Shown here: piece by piece, positions 42,933 through 50,729 of the stretch
Layout of the letters: each line of letters begins with the position of its first letter
Numbering within the stretch: the first letter of the stretch is position 1
Assembly: GCF_000422505.1 (NCBI RefSeq)
Contig: NZ_KE383870.1
Coordinates: 25,744 to 89,743, forward strand
DNA from: Paenibacillus pinihumi DSM 23905 = JCM 16419
Lineage (GTDB): Bacteria; Bacillota; Bacilli; Paenibacillales; Paenibacillaceae
Reading direction: 5' to 3'
DNA length: 64,000 bases
Made by a program: the position numbers and the translations under genes
The notes under the pieces: generated by a model
The model's input: the letters and a program-made list of their open reading frames with translations, nothing else
Told to the model about the DNA's origin: nothing
Database searches by the model: none

Positions 42933-42949
42933 TTTAAGGTTTTCTTAAG
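42933..42949 (+). promoter_or_regulatory. Direct repeat TTTAAG-N5-CTTAAG
   Basis: TTTAAG-GTTTT-CTTAAG has the exact spacing of OmpR-family sites (CiaR-like) and the same half-site as the array at 9914-9979. It lies 195 bp before the GNAT gene at 43144. Confidence 0.5.
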
Positions 42950-42970
42950 GTTCCAAACATGACAGGTTTA

Positions 42971-43047
42971 CAGCGGATATATCCAGTTATCTTCGCTTCA
43001 CACCGCTGCCAATATCGGGAGGACGGCGTCAGCCGTTTAGGCCCGAT
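42971..43047 (+). other. Structured untranslated leader before the GNAT gene
   Basis: Two hairpins: CAGCGG (42971) with CCGCTG (43003-43008), and a nested one, ATCGGG-agg-ACGGC-gtca-GCCGT-ttagg-CCCGAT (43014-43047), followed by TTTAAGAATTTTATAAG. It may be a terminator of unknown upstream transcription or an attenuator. No known riboswitch consensus recognised. Confidence 0.45.
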
Positions 43048-43143
43048 TTAAGAATTTTATAAGTTAAAGGTTTTTATCAGGCTTGCATACGTTTGTATCA
43101 CAGGTTACAGTTTCAAAAGACTTTCGTTAGAGGGGATCTCATT

Positions 43144-43566
43144 ATGCGCGTTCGTTCTTTTCAACTATCCGATTACCGGCCAGTCACCCAGTTGCTCGAA
43201 ACGGTTCTAACCGAGGAATGCTATGAACAAACGATGGAGGCCTTCGCCAGACAGTTGTCCTGGGACAGCGAGCTGGTACTCGTGGCCAGTATGAACGACG
43301 AGATCGTCGGCATGATTATTGGTACAATTGACAATAATAAGGGCTACTACTACAGAGTTGCAGTCCACAAGGACTATCAGCGCCAAGGCATTGCCAAAGC
43401 TTTGATCAGCAGCCTGCGTCAGCGCTTTGTACAGCGTAATGTAACCAAAATCATGATTACAGCGGATGAGCACAACGAGCCGATTTTGTCTCTTTATGAA
43501 TCTATGGGTTTTGCAGCGAAGGATTTCTTCCGTTCCATTCAGAAGCTTAGCATTGTTGCAGGATAG
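43144..43566 (+). CDS. GNAT-family N-acetyltransferase
   Basis: A protein of 140 residues. The start is MRVRSFQLSDYRPVTQLLET, the central strands IVGMIIGTIDNNKGYYYRVA, the acetyl-CoA loop HKDYQRQGIAKALISSL (R/Q-x-x-G-x-G/A) and the C-terminal NEPILSLYESMGF. The substrate is unknown. AGGGG eight bases before the ATG at 43144. It has a long structured leader and a direct repeat upstream, so its regulation may be elaborate for such a small gene. Its own terminator follows. Confidence 0.88.
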   Translation: MRVRSFQLSDYRPVTQLLETVLTEECYEQTMEAFARQLSWDSELVLVASMNDEIVGMIIGTIDNNKGYYYRVAVHKDYQRQGIAKALISSLRQRFVQRNVTKIMITADEHNEPILSLYESMGFAAKDFFRSIQKLSIVAG

Positions 43567-43630
43567 GATTCACGGTTTGAAGGGGCAGCCCTTAAGGCTT
43601 GCAAGGTTATACAAGATCAGCTTCTAACAT

Positions 43631-43680
43631 GAAACGGGTGACGCGAACGGGTAATACCAGGCGTCAGCCGTTTCTCCTTC
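43631..43680 (+). terminator. Terminator after the GNAT gene
   Basis: GAAACGG-G-TGACGC pairs with GCGTCA-G-CCGTTTC around a loop of 16 nt, followed by TCCTTCTTTTT. Confidence 0.8.
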
Positions 43681-43769
43681 TTTTTAAGCAGGCATATCTG
43701 CGAAGGGCCATTGCATTTGGCGCGCAGATGTGCTTTTCTTATAATAATAACCAAACCTAGGAGCCTCAC

Positions 43770-44324
43770 ATGGAAACAATCTATCAGCCGTGTATTATAA
43801 AAAGCTTCAAGCATGACGGCCATCTTCACCGGATGTGGCTCCAGAACTGGTTGGTTCCCAAATCCAGGTTAACAGCAGCCCACGCGTCGGAATCGATGAT
43901 TGTGCTCATTAATGAGCAGACCCCCATCCAGGAGTCAGACCGGAAGGTGTGGGTAAGCAAGGTTCCGGCTGTTTCCTTCTTTATTCCAAGGCAATGGTTT
44001 AATGTCGTGGCACTGATCGAGGAAGCAGGTATCCGGTATTATTGCAATGTGGCTTCGCCTCCCTACCTGCATGAAGGCGTGCTGACTTATATTGATTATG
44101 ATCTGGATGTGATCCGTACCTGGGATGGTTCGGTGCATGTAGTGGACCGCGAGGAATATGAGGCGCATAAGGCGCTGTATCATTATCCTGCACTGGTGCA
44201 GGACAAGGTTAACGATGGGCTGTCCGGTCTCATTCAGCGTGTCCGCAGCGGCGGGGCGCCGTTTGCTGACGACCTGGTGTATCATTATTATAATGAATGG
44301 AAAAAAAGAAAAGAAGGGGTGTAG
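43770..44324 (+). CDS. DUF402 nucleoside tri/diphosphatase-like protein (YgaC type)
   Basis: A protein of 184 residues of the DUF402/FomD-like family. It contains CIIKSFKHDGHLHRMWLQNW, the metal-binding beta barrel part RYYCNVASPPYLHEGVLTYI with DYDLDVIRTWDG, and DREEYEAHKALYHYP. Related Bacillus and Staphylococcus proteins hydrolyse nucleoside di- and triphosphates with Mn or Mg (family knowledge). It overlaps the ribosome site of the signal peptidase gene 1 bp downstream, so the pair is co-translated. Confidence 0.82.
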   Translation: METIYQPCIIKSFKHDGHLHRMWLQNWLVPKSRLTAAHASESMIVLINEQTPIQESDRKVWVSKVPAVSFFIPRQWFNVVALIEEAGIRYYCNVASPPYLHEGVLTYIDYDLDVIRTWDGSVHVVDREEYEAHKALYHYPALVQDKVNDGLSGLIQRVRSGGAPFADDLVYHYYNEWKKRKEGV

Positions 44325-44325
44325 C

Positions 44326-44862
44326 ATGAGTCGTCCACCCTTGGTTGCAGAACTTTTGGACTGGTTCAAAACATTGATTATCGCCGTAGTCATTGTCACG
44401 CTGCTTCATTATTTTGTCTTTAATTTATCTACCGTCAAAGGCCAATCCATGCAGCCTACATTGGAAGAGAAGGAATGGCTGTTCGTCAATAAGGCAGTCT
44501 ATCTGGCCGGTTCGCCAAAGCGCGGTGATGTTGTAATTGCTGAAGACCCGGAGCATGAGCTGAAAAGCAACGAATATCTCGTCAAGCGGGTAATTGGCGT
44601 CCCGGGAGATCAGATAGAGATTCGCAGCCAGCGTCTGTATTTGAACGGGGAAATGCTGGTCGAGCCTTACACCGGCCTTACGATTGAGGATGAGGATTTC
44701 GGGCCGTTTACGGTAGAGCCGGGTACTTATTTTATTATGGGTGACAACCGTCATGCCGGAGCGAGCAGAGATAGCCGCAGTTTTGGCACCGTTACCGAAA
44801 AGAGCATTAAGGGCCGGGCAGATTTTATATTGTGGCCGGTTACCAAGATGAAATCGATCTAA
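44326..44862 (+). CDS. lepB: Type I signal peptidase
   Basis: A protein of 178 residues. One membrane anchor near residues 15-35, then the catalytic Ser41 in GQSMQPTL and Lys87 in YLVKRVIGVPGD. The conserved box E is MGDNRHAGASRDSR. It cleaves signal peptides of exported proteins on the outer face of the membrane. It resembles the B. subtilis SipS/T type with a single anchor. AAGGGGTGTAGC precedes the ATG. It follows the DUF402 gene directly. Confidence 0.94.
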   Translation: MSRPPLVAELLDWFKTLIIAVVIVTLLHYFVFNLSTVKGQSMQPTLEEKEWLFVNKAVYLAGSPKRGDVVIAEDPEHELKSNEYLVKRVIGVPGDQIEIRSQRLYLNGEMLVEPYTGLTIEDEDFGPFTVEPGTYFIMGDNRHAGASRDSRSFGTVTEKSIKGRADFILWPVTKMKSI

Positions 44863-44994
44863 TGGAAGATTCATATAAGGGGTTGGTAATGGGAGGAATA
44901 CCTCCCGGGATACACACTTCCCGCGCACCGGTGCAGCGGTCGCGGCGGGCATACAATCCATTTTTACAGGTTTACAAGGAGGCTTAATAGCTCA

Positions 44995-46188
44995 ATGCAA
45001 AGCTTGAGAACCGCGGGATTCTATGAGGAATTGAAGCGGGAGTTGCTTGCTGCACTGCCTGAGCTTGGCATCGACAAGCTGGGTATCGCTTCGACCGAAC
45101 CGTTTACGGAATTAAAGCAAAGATTAATAAGACACCGGGAGCTGGGGTATGAGTCCGGTTTTGAAGAACCGGATCTGGACAAGCGTACGGACCCCTCCCT
45201 ATTATTTGACAAGCCCCAATCCATAATTGCGATTGCCATCGCGTATCCGTCCAAGCTGAAGGATGCGCCCAAGTCTGAGCCTGGAGCAAGGCGGGGCATA
45301 TTGGCCCGTGCTTCTTGGGGGGATGACTATCATAAGGTGCTGCGCAACAGGATGGAGAGGCTGGAGCAGTGGCTGAGAGACAGGGTGCCTGACGTAAGGA
45401 CTGAAAATATGGTGGATACCGGGGCATTGTCCGACCGCGCGGTAGCGGAGCGGGCCGGTCTTGGATGGAGCGCCAAAAACTGCTGCATTATTGCTCCGGA
45501 GTTCGGATCATGGATCTATCTTGCCGAGATGCTGACCAATCTTCCGCTACCGCCGGACAACCCAATTACCGATCAGTGCGGCTCTTGTACCAAATGCATC
45601 GACGCATGTCCGACAGGCGCGCTTGTCGGGCCCGGACAGCTTAACAGCAAGCTGTGCATCTCTTTTATTACGCAGACAAAGGATTTTATAAATGAAGATG
45701 TCATGCGTAAAATTGGCAACAGGCTCTATGGTTGTGATACGTGTCAGATTGTATGTCCGGTCAACAAGGGCAAGAACTGGACACATCAGCCGGAGTTGCA
45801 GCCTGATCCGGAGCAGGTAAAACCGCTGCTTGTGCCTTTGCTCACGATCGGCAACAAGGAGTTTCAGCGGCAATATGGCAACACGTCATCCGCATGGCGG
45901 GGCAGAAAGCCGATCCAGCGCAATGCGGTCATTGCACTTGGCAACTTCAAGGAAGAGAGCGCCGTGCCGGATTTGATCGGAGTGCTGAAGAAGGACCCAA
46001 GGCCTGTTCTGAGAGGGACAGCCGGTTGGGCGCTCGGCCAGATCGGCAGCAGCATGGCGCTTGATGCGCTTGCTGCGGCCCTGGAGCATGAGGAAGATGA
46101 GGGAGCGCTTGCGATGATCAGACGGGCGCTGGACCGGCATCTGGAATCTTCAGTTACGGAGGAAGAAGAACAGCCTACACAAGTGTAG
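44995..46188 (+). CDS. queG: Epoxyqueuosine reductase QueG
   Basis: A protein of 397 residues that reduces epoxyqueuosine to queuosine in tRNA, using cobalamin and two [4Fe-4S] clusters. It has an N-terminal QueG domain (VDTGALSDRAVAERAGLGWS, then KNCCIIAPEFGSWIYLAE), the clusters in CGSCTKCIDACPTGAL and CDTCQIVCPVNKGKNW, and C-terminal HEAT-like repeats (NAVIALGNFKEESAVPDLIG; TAGWALGQIGSSMALDALAA). AAGGAGG 12 bases before the ATG. Confidence 0.93.
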   Translation: MQSLRTAGFYEELKRELLAALPELGIDKLGIASTEPFTELKQRLIRHRELGYESGFEEPDLDKRTDPSLLFDKPQSIIAIAIAYPSKLKDAPKSEPGARRGILARASWGDDYHKVLRNRMERLEQWLRDRVPDVRTENMVDTGALSDRAVAERAGLGWSAKNCCIIAPEFGSWIYLAEMLTNLPLPPDNPITDQCGSCTKCIDACPTGALVGPGQLNSKLCISFITQTKDFINEDVMRKIGNRLYGCDTCQIVCPVNKGKNWTHQPELQPDPEQVKPLLVPLLTIGNKEFQRQYGNTSSAWRGRKPIQRNAVIALGNFKEESAVPDLIGVLKKDPRPVLRGTAGWALGQIGSSMALDALAAALEHEEDEGALAMIRRALDRHLESSVTEEEEQPTQV

Positions 46189-46210
46189 ACGGTTGTCTGC
46201 TGCTTTTTTT
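46185..46210 (+). terminator. Terminator of queG
   Basis: GTAGAC pairs with GTCTGC (one GT pair) around GGTT and is followed by TGCTTTTTTT. It overlaps the queG stop codon. Confidence 0.65.
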
Positions 46211-46218
46211 ACAGCAGG

Positions 46219-46263
46219 GACGGATATCGCTGCGCGAGAACGCGCGGTGCAGCGGTATCCGTC
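46219..46263. terminator. Second hairpin after queG
   Basis: GACGGATA-T-CGCTGC pairs with GCAGCG-G-TATCCGTC around a GC-rich loop, followed by ATATTTTCGC. Confidence 0.55.
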
Positions 46264-46408
46264 ATATTTTCGCGTATTTCCAAGCATATCCGATGCCGCT
46301 AGTGTGTACGGATTTATATTTTAAAAATCAGTCCCGCGGGCTGGAACAACCAGCTTGTACATGGTATGATAAAGTGCATTCAAAATAGACGGAGGTCGAT
46401 CTCATTTT

Positions 46409-46627
46409 ATGTTCTGGGATATTGCTATTCCGATTATTACTTTAATTTTAGGACTTGCCGGAGGATTCTTCATCGGGGTCTTCTATCTCCGCAAGCAGCT
46501 TGAAAAAATGCAAAGCGATCCTGACATGCTTCAGAAGATGGCGAAGCAAATGGGCTACAATATGAACAAGCAGCAAATGCAGCGTGCTCAGCAAATGATG
46601 AAGAATCATCGTCCTGGACGCAGATAA
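46409..46627 (+). CDS. UPF0154 (YneF-like) small membrane protein
   Basis: A protein of 72 residues with one N-terminal membrane helix (PIITLILGLAGGFFIGVFYL) and a basic Gln/Met-rich cytoplasmic tail (MAKQMGYNMNKQQMQRAQQM). It matches the short Bacillales YneF family; function unknown. It lies 24 bp upstream of folE in the same direction. Confidence 0.85.
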   Translation: MFWDIAIPIITLILGLAGGFFIGVFYLRKQLEKMQSDPDMLQKMAKQMGYNMNKQQMQRAQQMMKNHRPGRR

Positions 46628-46651
46628 GCTGCTTAAAGGGAGGTCAAGAGA

Positions 46652-47245
46652 TTGGCTGGAAAAAAAGATTACGTCAATTCCAATGTTACCGCTAATCGGG
46701 AGCAGCTTGAATTTCATGTGAAGGAAATTTTGAAGCTGATTGGTGAAAATGTAGAGCGTGAAGGTCTGCTGGAAACGCCGGCGAGAGTGACGCGGATGTA
46801 TGAGGAGATTTTTTCCGGTTATGAGGTTGATCCCCGCGAGGTGCTCGGCGTTACTTTTGATGAGCAGCATGAGGAGCTTGTCATTGTTAAGGATATTGTG
46901 TATTACAGCCAATGTGAGCATCATATGGCGCCCTTCTTCGGAAAGGCCCATATTGGATATATTCCAAGCGGTAAAATTGCGGGCTTGAGCAAGCTGGCTC
47001 GCCTGGTCGATGCGATAACCAGACGTCTCCAGGTGCAGGAGCGCATTACTTCACAGGTCGCGGACATTATGGAAGAGGTGCTGAAGCCGAACGGCGTTAT
47101 GGTCGTTGTAGAGGGTGAGCATCTGTGCATGTGCGCCCGCGGCGTGAAGAAAACCGGAAGCAAGACGGTTACATCTGCGGTTCGCGGGGAATTCCGTACA
47201 AATGCGGCGCTGCGTTCCGAGTTTCTGTCTCTGCTCAAACAATAA
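46652..47245 (+). CDS. folE: GTP cyclohydrolase I
   Basis: A protein of 197 residues that converts GTP to dihydroneopterin triphosphate, the first step of folate synthesis. It contains [18 protein letters not shown], the zinc ligands in [20 protein letters not shown] and CMCARGV, and [20 protein letters not shown]. It starts at TTG 46652 with GGGAGGTC ahead. It may be co-transcribed with the YneF gene. The terminator follows. Confidence 0.95.
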   Translation: MAGKKDYVNSNVTANREQLEFHVKEILKLIGENVEREGLLETPARVTRMYEEIFSGYEVDPREVLGVTFDEQHEELVIVKDIVYYSQCEHHMAPFFGKAHIGYIPSGKIAGLSKLARLVDAITRRLQVQERITSQVADIMEEVLKPNGVMVVVEGEHLCMCARGVKKTGSKTVTSAVRGEFRTNAALRSEFLSLLKQ

Positions 47246-47255
47246 ATTCAATCGT

Positions 47256-47307
47256 AACGGGCTGTTTCTGCCGGACTTGTAGATGTCCAGGAGAAACAGC
47301 CCGTTTT
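47256..47307 (+). terminator. Terminator of folE
   Basis: AACGGGCTGTTTCT pairs with AGAAACAGCCCGTT (with a GG bulge) across a loop of about 20 nt, followed by TTT. Confidence 0.85.
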
Positions 47308-47339
47308 TAAGTTGAAGGCCGCAAGTACGGCAGTCTTGT

Positions 47340-48422
47340 TCAATATGGCACCCATTGCAGTTTGCTGGCCTTGAGGAAGCGCTCATTCACATAAGGCCAA
47401 TTGACAACACGCCACCAGTCCTTGATGTAATCCGCCCGTTTGTTCTGATGCTTGAGGTAATAGCTATGCTCCCAGACATCAATCGGCAGCAGGGGGATCG
47501 CGTCCCATTGGGACAAGTTCTGATGCTTCTCGGCTTGTAAAATTTCTAGACGGTGGCTGCGCGGGCTCCATACAAGAATCGTCCAACCGCCGCCTTCGAC
47601 TTTTTCAGCCGCCTGGCTGAACTGCCTTTTGAATGCATCGTAGCTGCCGAAATCATGTTCAATCTGGTTGCCTATCGGCCCTACAGCAGCACCTCCGCCT
47701 TGCGGTGACATCGTATCCCAGAAGAGGGTATGCAAATAATGTCCGGCTCCGTTGAAGGCGAGCTCCCGTTCCCAATGCTTGACCAACTCAAAATCTCCGG
47801 TTTTGCGTGATTGCTGAAGTTCCGTCTCCGCTTTGTTCAAGCCATTGACGTAATTCTTATGCAAGATGTCATGGTGAACGCGCATCGTATCCTCATCGAT
47901 ATAAGGCTCCAGAGCATCGTATGCATAAGGCAGGGGCGGGAGGGTATGTCCGCCAACAGGCACGGGCTGGGCGGATTTGTCATCGCGCAACTCCCATTCC
48001 GTCAACTTCGTTTTCCCTGCCAGCTCTTTGAGATTTTTCTCGGATTCCTCCTTAATATGCTGCACAATCGTCCGGGATACCGGATTTTTGGCAATGGCCG
48101 CGCTGTTCTTCAGCATCTTATCTAGCTGGGCCACGAACTCCCGCGTCTGCGCAAGAGAGTTTTTAACCAGCTCTTCTACCTGCTGTGCTGCTTTGGGTGG
48201 TATGGATTTTGCTATCGGCAGCAGTTCCCTGATCCATGTTGCGGCACATTGCCCGGTTGCAGTAAAGACCTCTTGCCACTCCTTCAGCAACTTCACATAC
48301 TCCGGCTCAAGGCCTGGAACTGTCTGTTGAATGAGCAGCGCATGTCCGGCTTCCTGTTGTTTCCACCGCTGCACTTCCTCAAGCCATCGCAAGGGCATGT
48401 ACTTGCCGTAAATATAAAGCAC
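47340..48422 (-). CDS. Fe/Mn superoxide dismutase with N-terminal helical extension (SodF-like)
   Basis: A protein of 360 residues. Residues 1-150 are mostly helical (ARLWLEEVQ-type start; MPLRWLEEVQRWKQQEAGHA; IKEESEKNLKELAGKTKLTE) and look like the DUF2935 or SodF-type extension. Residues about 160-360 form an Fe/Mn SOD domain with all four ligands: MRVHHDILHKNYVNGLN, NGAGHYLHTLFWDTM, and PIDVWEHSYYLKHQNKRADY. It starts at GTG 48422 with AAGGAGG eight bases upstream. B. subtilis SodF has a shorter extension. It probably acts at a different location or condition from SodA, 5 kb away. Confidence 0.85.
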   Translation of the reverse strand: MLYIYGKYMPLRWLEEVQRWKQQEAGHALLIQQTVPGLEPEYVKLLKEWQEVFTATGQCAATWIRELLPIAKSIPPKAAQQVEELVKNSLAQTREFVAQLDKMLKNSAAIAKNPVSRTIVQHIKEESEKNLKELAGKTKLTEWELRDDKSAQPVPVGGHTLPPLPYAYDALEPYIDEDTMRVHHDILHKNYVNGLNKAETELQQSRKTGDFELVKHWERELAFNGAGHYLHTLFWDTMSPQGGGAAVGPIGNQIEHDFGSYDAFKRQFSQAAEKVEGGGWTILVWSPRSHRLEILQAEKHQNLSQWDAIPLLPIDVWEHSYYLKHQNKRADYIKDWWRVVNWPYVNERFLKASKLQWVPY

Positions 48423-48509
48423 GACATAGGCCTCCTTCGGTTCGGATTACATCTCTCACAATGTATTCCGCACTGAACTTGGCTTATGTCGTGTAAATGA
48501 AGTTCATAT

Positions 48510-49553
48510 TCAAGATTGGAGGGAACCATTCTCTTTGGCTTCGACCTGGCTCAGGAAGAGGGCGGCTCTCTGAATGTATTCTTTCGGATGGTCACGGAAC
48601 AGCAATTCATGATGTCCGTTTTCGACGATCCATTCCCTGGATAACGGATTTTGCTGTGCGCCGGAAATCATTTCGGCTGTCTCATAAGGCGCCTTGGAAT
48701 CCGCTGTGCCGTGGATCATATAGATGGGCATAGAATACGCCTTATGTTTGATCAGGTCGGCTGGAATCTGGTCCAGGCTCGTTCCCGTCCACAGCGGAAA
48801 CATGGAATTAATGAGTGAAACTGATGGATAGCGCGGCAGATTAATAATTTGTTGAACATTGTAGTACAATGTGTCGGCATCAGCCAAAAACGTACTGTCC
48901 AGGATCATGGCGTCGATCTCATCCGTAAGCAGTGCGGTTTGCAGGGCAGTGCCTGCGCCCATAGAGAACCCCCAGACAATGACTTCCTTCGCTCCCTGGC
49001 TCTTGGCGTAATCCACGGCAGCCAGCAGCTGCTGGGATTCTTCGCGTCCGCCTGTTGCAGGAGTTTTATGAACAGAAGATGCATAGCCGTAATCAAACAT
49101 CAATACATTATAATTTAGCCGATGTACCAATTCGGCCAGCTCATACATCGGAACCCAGGTTTCCTCGCGGTTGGCTCCATAGCCGTGGCTGAATACGACG
49201 GTTTTGGGAGAAGCGTTCTCTGCCGGAATGAACCATCCGTCTACCGTAGTTTTGCCGCTGGCGCTGCTGAATTGTACATCATGGTACGGCAGATTTTTGG
49301 CCTCCATAGGATTGGAAGTAAGCGGGGCCACATATGGATAAGCAAGCATCCAGGCGACATAGCCGTGGAAGGCGACCAGGGTGAACAGCACAAAGGCGAC
49401 AAAAGCCGACAAGGCTGCTATGGCTATATGCCTACTGCGTGCGCGTTCCGTTGCCGGAAGGGGGCGGATGCCCGGATGCGGCTGGAGTACGGGCTGAGAA
49501 GCTGTTGAGAAGCCCCCTTCCAGCGGCACTGGTGTCAATATCGTGCTGTTCAT
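48510..49553 (-). CDS. Membrane-anchored alpha/beta hydrolase
   Basis: A protein of 347 residues. A cytoplasmic N-terminus is followed by one membrane helix near residues 45-70 (IAIAALSAFVAFVLFTLVAF), then a serine hydrolase domain: VVFSHGYGANREETW, the nucleophile GFSMGAGTALQTALL, the Asp in HGTADSKAPYETAEM and the His in ENGHHELL. This is the extracytoplasmic prolyl-oligopeptidase-like/serine esterase group; the substrate is unknown. GGGAGGG six bases before the ATG. WalR-like boxes lie 110-147 bp upstream, which may link it to wall metabolism. Confidence 0.85.
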   Translation of the reverse strand: MNSTILTPVPLEGGFSTASQPVLQPHPGIRPLPATERARSRHIAIAALSAFVAFVLFTLVAFHGYVAWMLAYPYVAPLTSNPMEAKNLPYHDVQFSSASGKTTVDGWFIPAENASPKTVVFSHGYGANREETWVPMYELAELVHRLNYNVLMFDYGYASSVHKTPATGGREESQQLLAAVDYAKSQGAKEVIVWGFSMGAGTALQTALLTDEIDAMILDSTFLADADTLYYNVQQIINLPRYPSVSLINSMFPLWTGTSLDQIPADLIKHKAYSMPIYMIHGTADSKAPYETAEMISGAQQNPLSREWIVENGHHELLFRDHPKEYIQRAALFLSQVEAKENGSLQS

Positions 49554-49661
49554 GCTAATCCCTCCCGGTGATGAAAATAAGGCTTGTGCACTGGTTTTGA
49601 AAGCGGTTTAATATTAACTGTTGTTCTCATCGTATGACTTTTGTCCCAGGGTGTCAATTGG

Positions 49662-49700
49662 TGTAGATGTAATGTTATTCACTTGTAATCTGCCTGTAAA
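49662..49700 (+). promoter_or_regulatory. Four WalR/YycF-type boxes in tandem
   Basis: TGTAGA-N5-TGTTAT-N5-TGTAAT-N5-TGTAAA, each unit 11 bp apart; the last three match the WalR consensus TGTWAH-N5-TGTWAH exactly. The site lies between the anchored hydrolase (minus, 109 bp) and the IclR gene (plus, 207 bp). Confidence 0.6.
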
Positions 49701-49796
49701 CTAAGGGGGATTAAGGTGAGAAAATTAGCAAATTATATAACTTGTTGCAATCTGATTGTAATCTCATAAGGGGAGCATATTTTTTGCAATTTTTTG

Positions 49797-49814
49797 AAAT
49801 GATTCGGATCATTT
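49797..49814. promoter_or_regulatory. Palindrome AAATGAT-TCGG-ATCATTT
   Basis: Perfect 7-bp arms, about 93 bp before the IclR start. It is an operator-like site for an unknown factor; spacing does not fit Fur. Confidence 0.4.
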
Positions 49815-49873
49815 TTGCACCTTGGACCTTCCGCTGCCCAACCCCGGTATGTTATACTACTAGGTGTAATTAA

Positions 49874-49890
49874 GTTTCATTGTGTGAAAC
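49874..49890. promoter_or_regulatory. Candidate IclR-family operator, copy 1
   Basis: GTTTCATTGTGTGAAAC has 6-bp arms GTTTCA/TGAAAC. It lies 17 bp before the IclR start and recalls KdgR/IclR-type sites. The same palindrome occurs at 57648-57664. TATACT of the predicted promoter lies just upstream (49852-49857). Confidence 0.65.
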
Positions 49891-49906
49891 AAGGGAGGCT
49901 CTTAAT

Positions 49907-50650
49907 ATGGAAGAGCACAAGTCCACAGTGCGCGCTGTAGAACGGGCGCTTGATATATTGCTTTGCTTTACAGACGGTACGGATTTGGCGATGACAGAAA
50001 TTGCCGAGCGGGTCGGGCTGCACAAGAGCACCGTACACCGGATGCTGGCAACACTTGAAGAGAAGGGCTTCATTACTCGTGACAGTGCTTCAGACCGCTA
50101 CAGACTTGGCATGAGAATCTGGGAGCTTTCGACGCATCTGTCGAATAATGATGATCCGGCTATCATCTTGCTGCCAGAGATGGAGCGGCTGCGGGATGAA
50201 TTGGGCGAAACGGTCAGCCTGTACGTCAGAGACGGGGAGGACCGCTTGCGTGTCCAGGCCGTACAGAGCGGTCAGGCGATCCGCAGAGTTGCGCCTGTCG
50301 GTGCGCGCCTGCCGCTGTATGTGGGCGCCTCCAGCAAGGTGTTAATCGCCTTCGCAGAGGAAGCGGATCGTGAGGCGCTTATGGGCGGCAAGTCCTGGCC
50401 GACCGGATTTGACCGCAAGCAGCTTGAGGAGCAGCTCGAGGAAATCCGTCGTATTGGATACGCCACAAGTGTGGAGGAGCGCGAAGCGGGTGCAGCTGCA
50501 GTAGCCACCCCGATTTTCCACCGGTCAGGCAAGCTGGCTGCGGCATTGTCGGTGTCCGGACCGGCATCGCGGCTCACGCTGGAGAAGATGCGCGAATACG
50601 CGCCGATGATTATGAATTCGGCCCGATTGATGGGCACAATGGTTAAATAA
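49907..50650 (+). CDS. IclR-family transcriptional regulator
   Basis: A protein of 247 residues. The N-terminal winged helix is AMTEIAERVGLHKSTVHRML followed by EEKGFITRDSASDRYRLG. The C-terminal effector domain contains SLYVRDGEDRLRVQAVQSGQ and AAAVATPIFHRSGKLAAALS. Members respond to small organic acids such as glyoxylate, pyruvate or gluconate. AAGGGAGG before ATG 49907. A palindrome overlaps its leader and recurs in front of acnA, suggesting that it represses itself and aconitase. Confidence 0.9.
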   Translation: MEEHKSTVRAVERALDILLCFTDGTDLAMTEIAERVGLHKSTVHRMLATLEEKGFITRDSASDRYRLGMRIWELSTHLSNNDDPAIILLPEMERLRDELGETVSLYVRDGEDRLRVQAVQSGQAIRRVAPVGARLPLYVGASSKVLIAFAEEADREALMGGKSWPTGFDRKQLEEQLEEIRRIGYATSVEEREAGAAAVATPIFHRSGKLAAALSVSGPASRLTLEKMREYAPMIMNSARLMGTMVK

Positions 50651-50706
50651 AAATAAGGTTCTCTTCTGTTTTGCCTCAGTGGCAGCAGAAGAGAACCTTA
50701 TTTTTT
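50650..50706. terminator. Bidirectional terminator between the IclR and gbsR genes
   Basis: AAATAAGGTTCTCTTCTG pairs with CAGAAGAGAACCTTATTT, loop about 17 nt, with A and T runs on both sides. Confidence 0.9.
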
Positions 50707-50729
50707 ACTTCCGGGGAGTTTGGGACTGG

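Noticed and set aside
49797-49814. Fur box
   Set aside because: The centre between the AATGAT and ATCATT arms is too long for the 19-bp Fur consensus.
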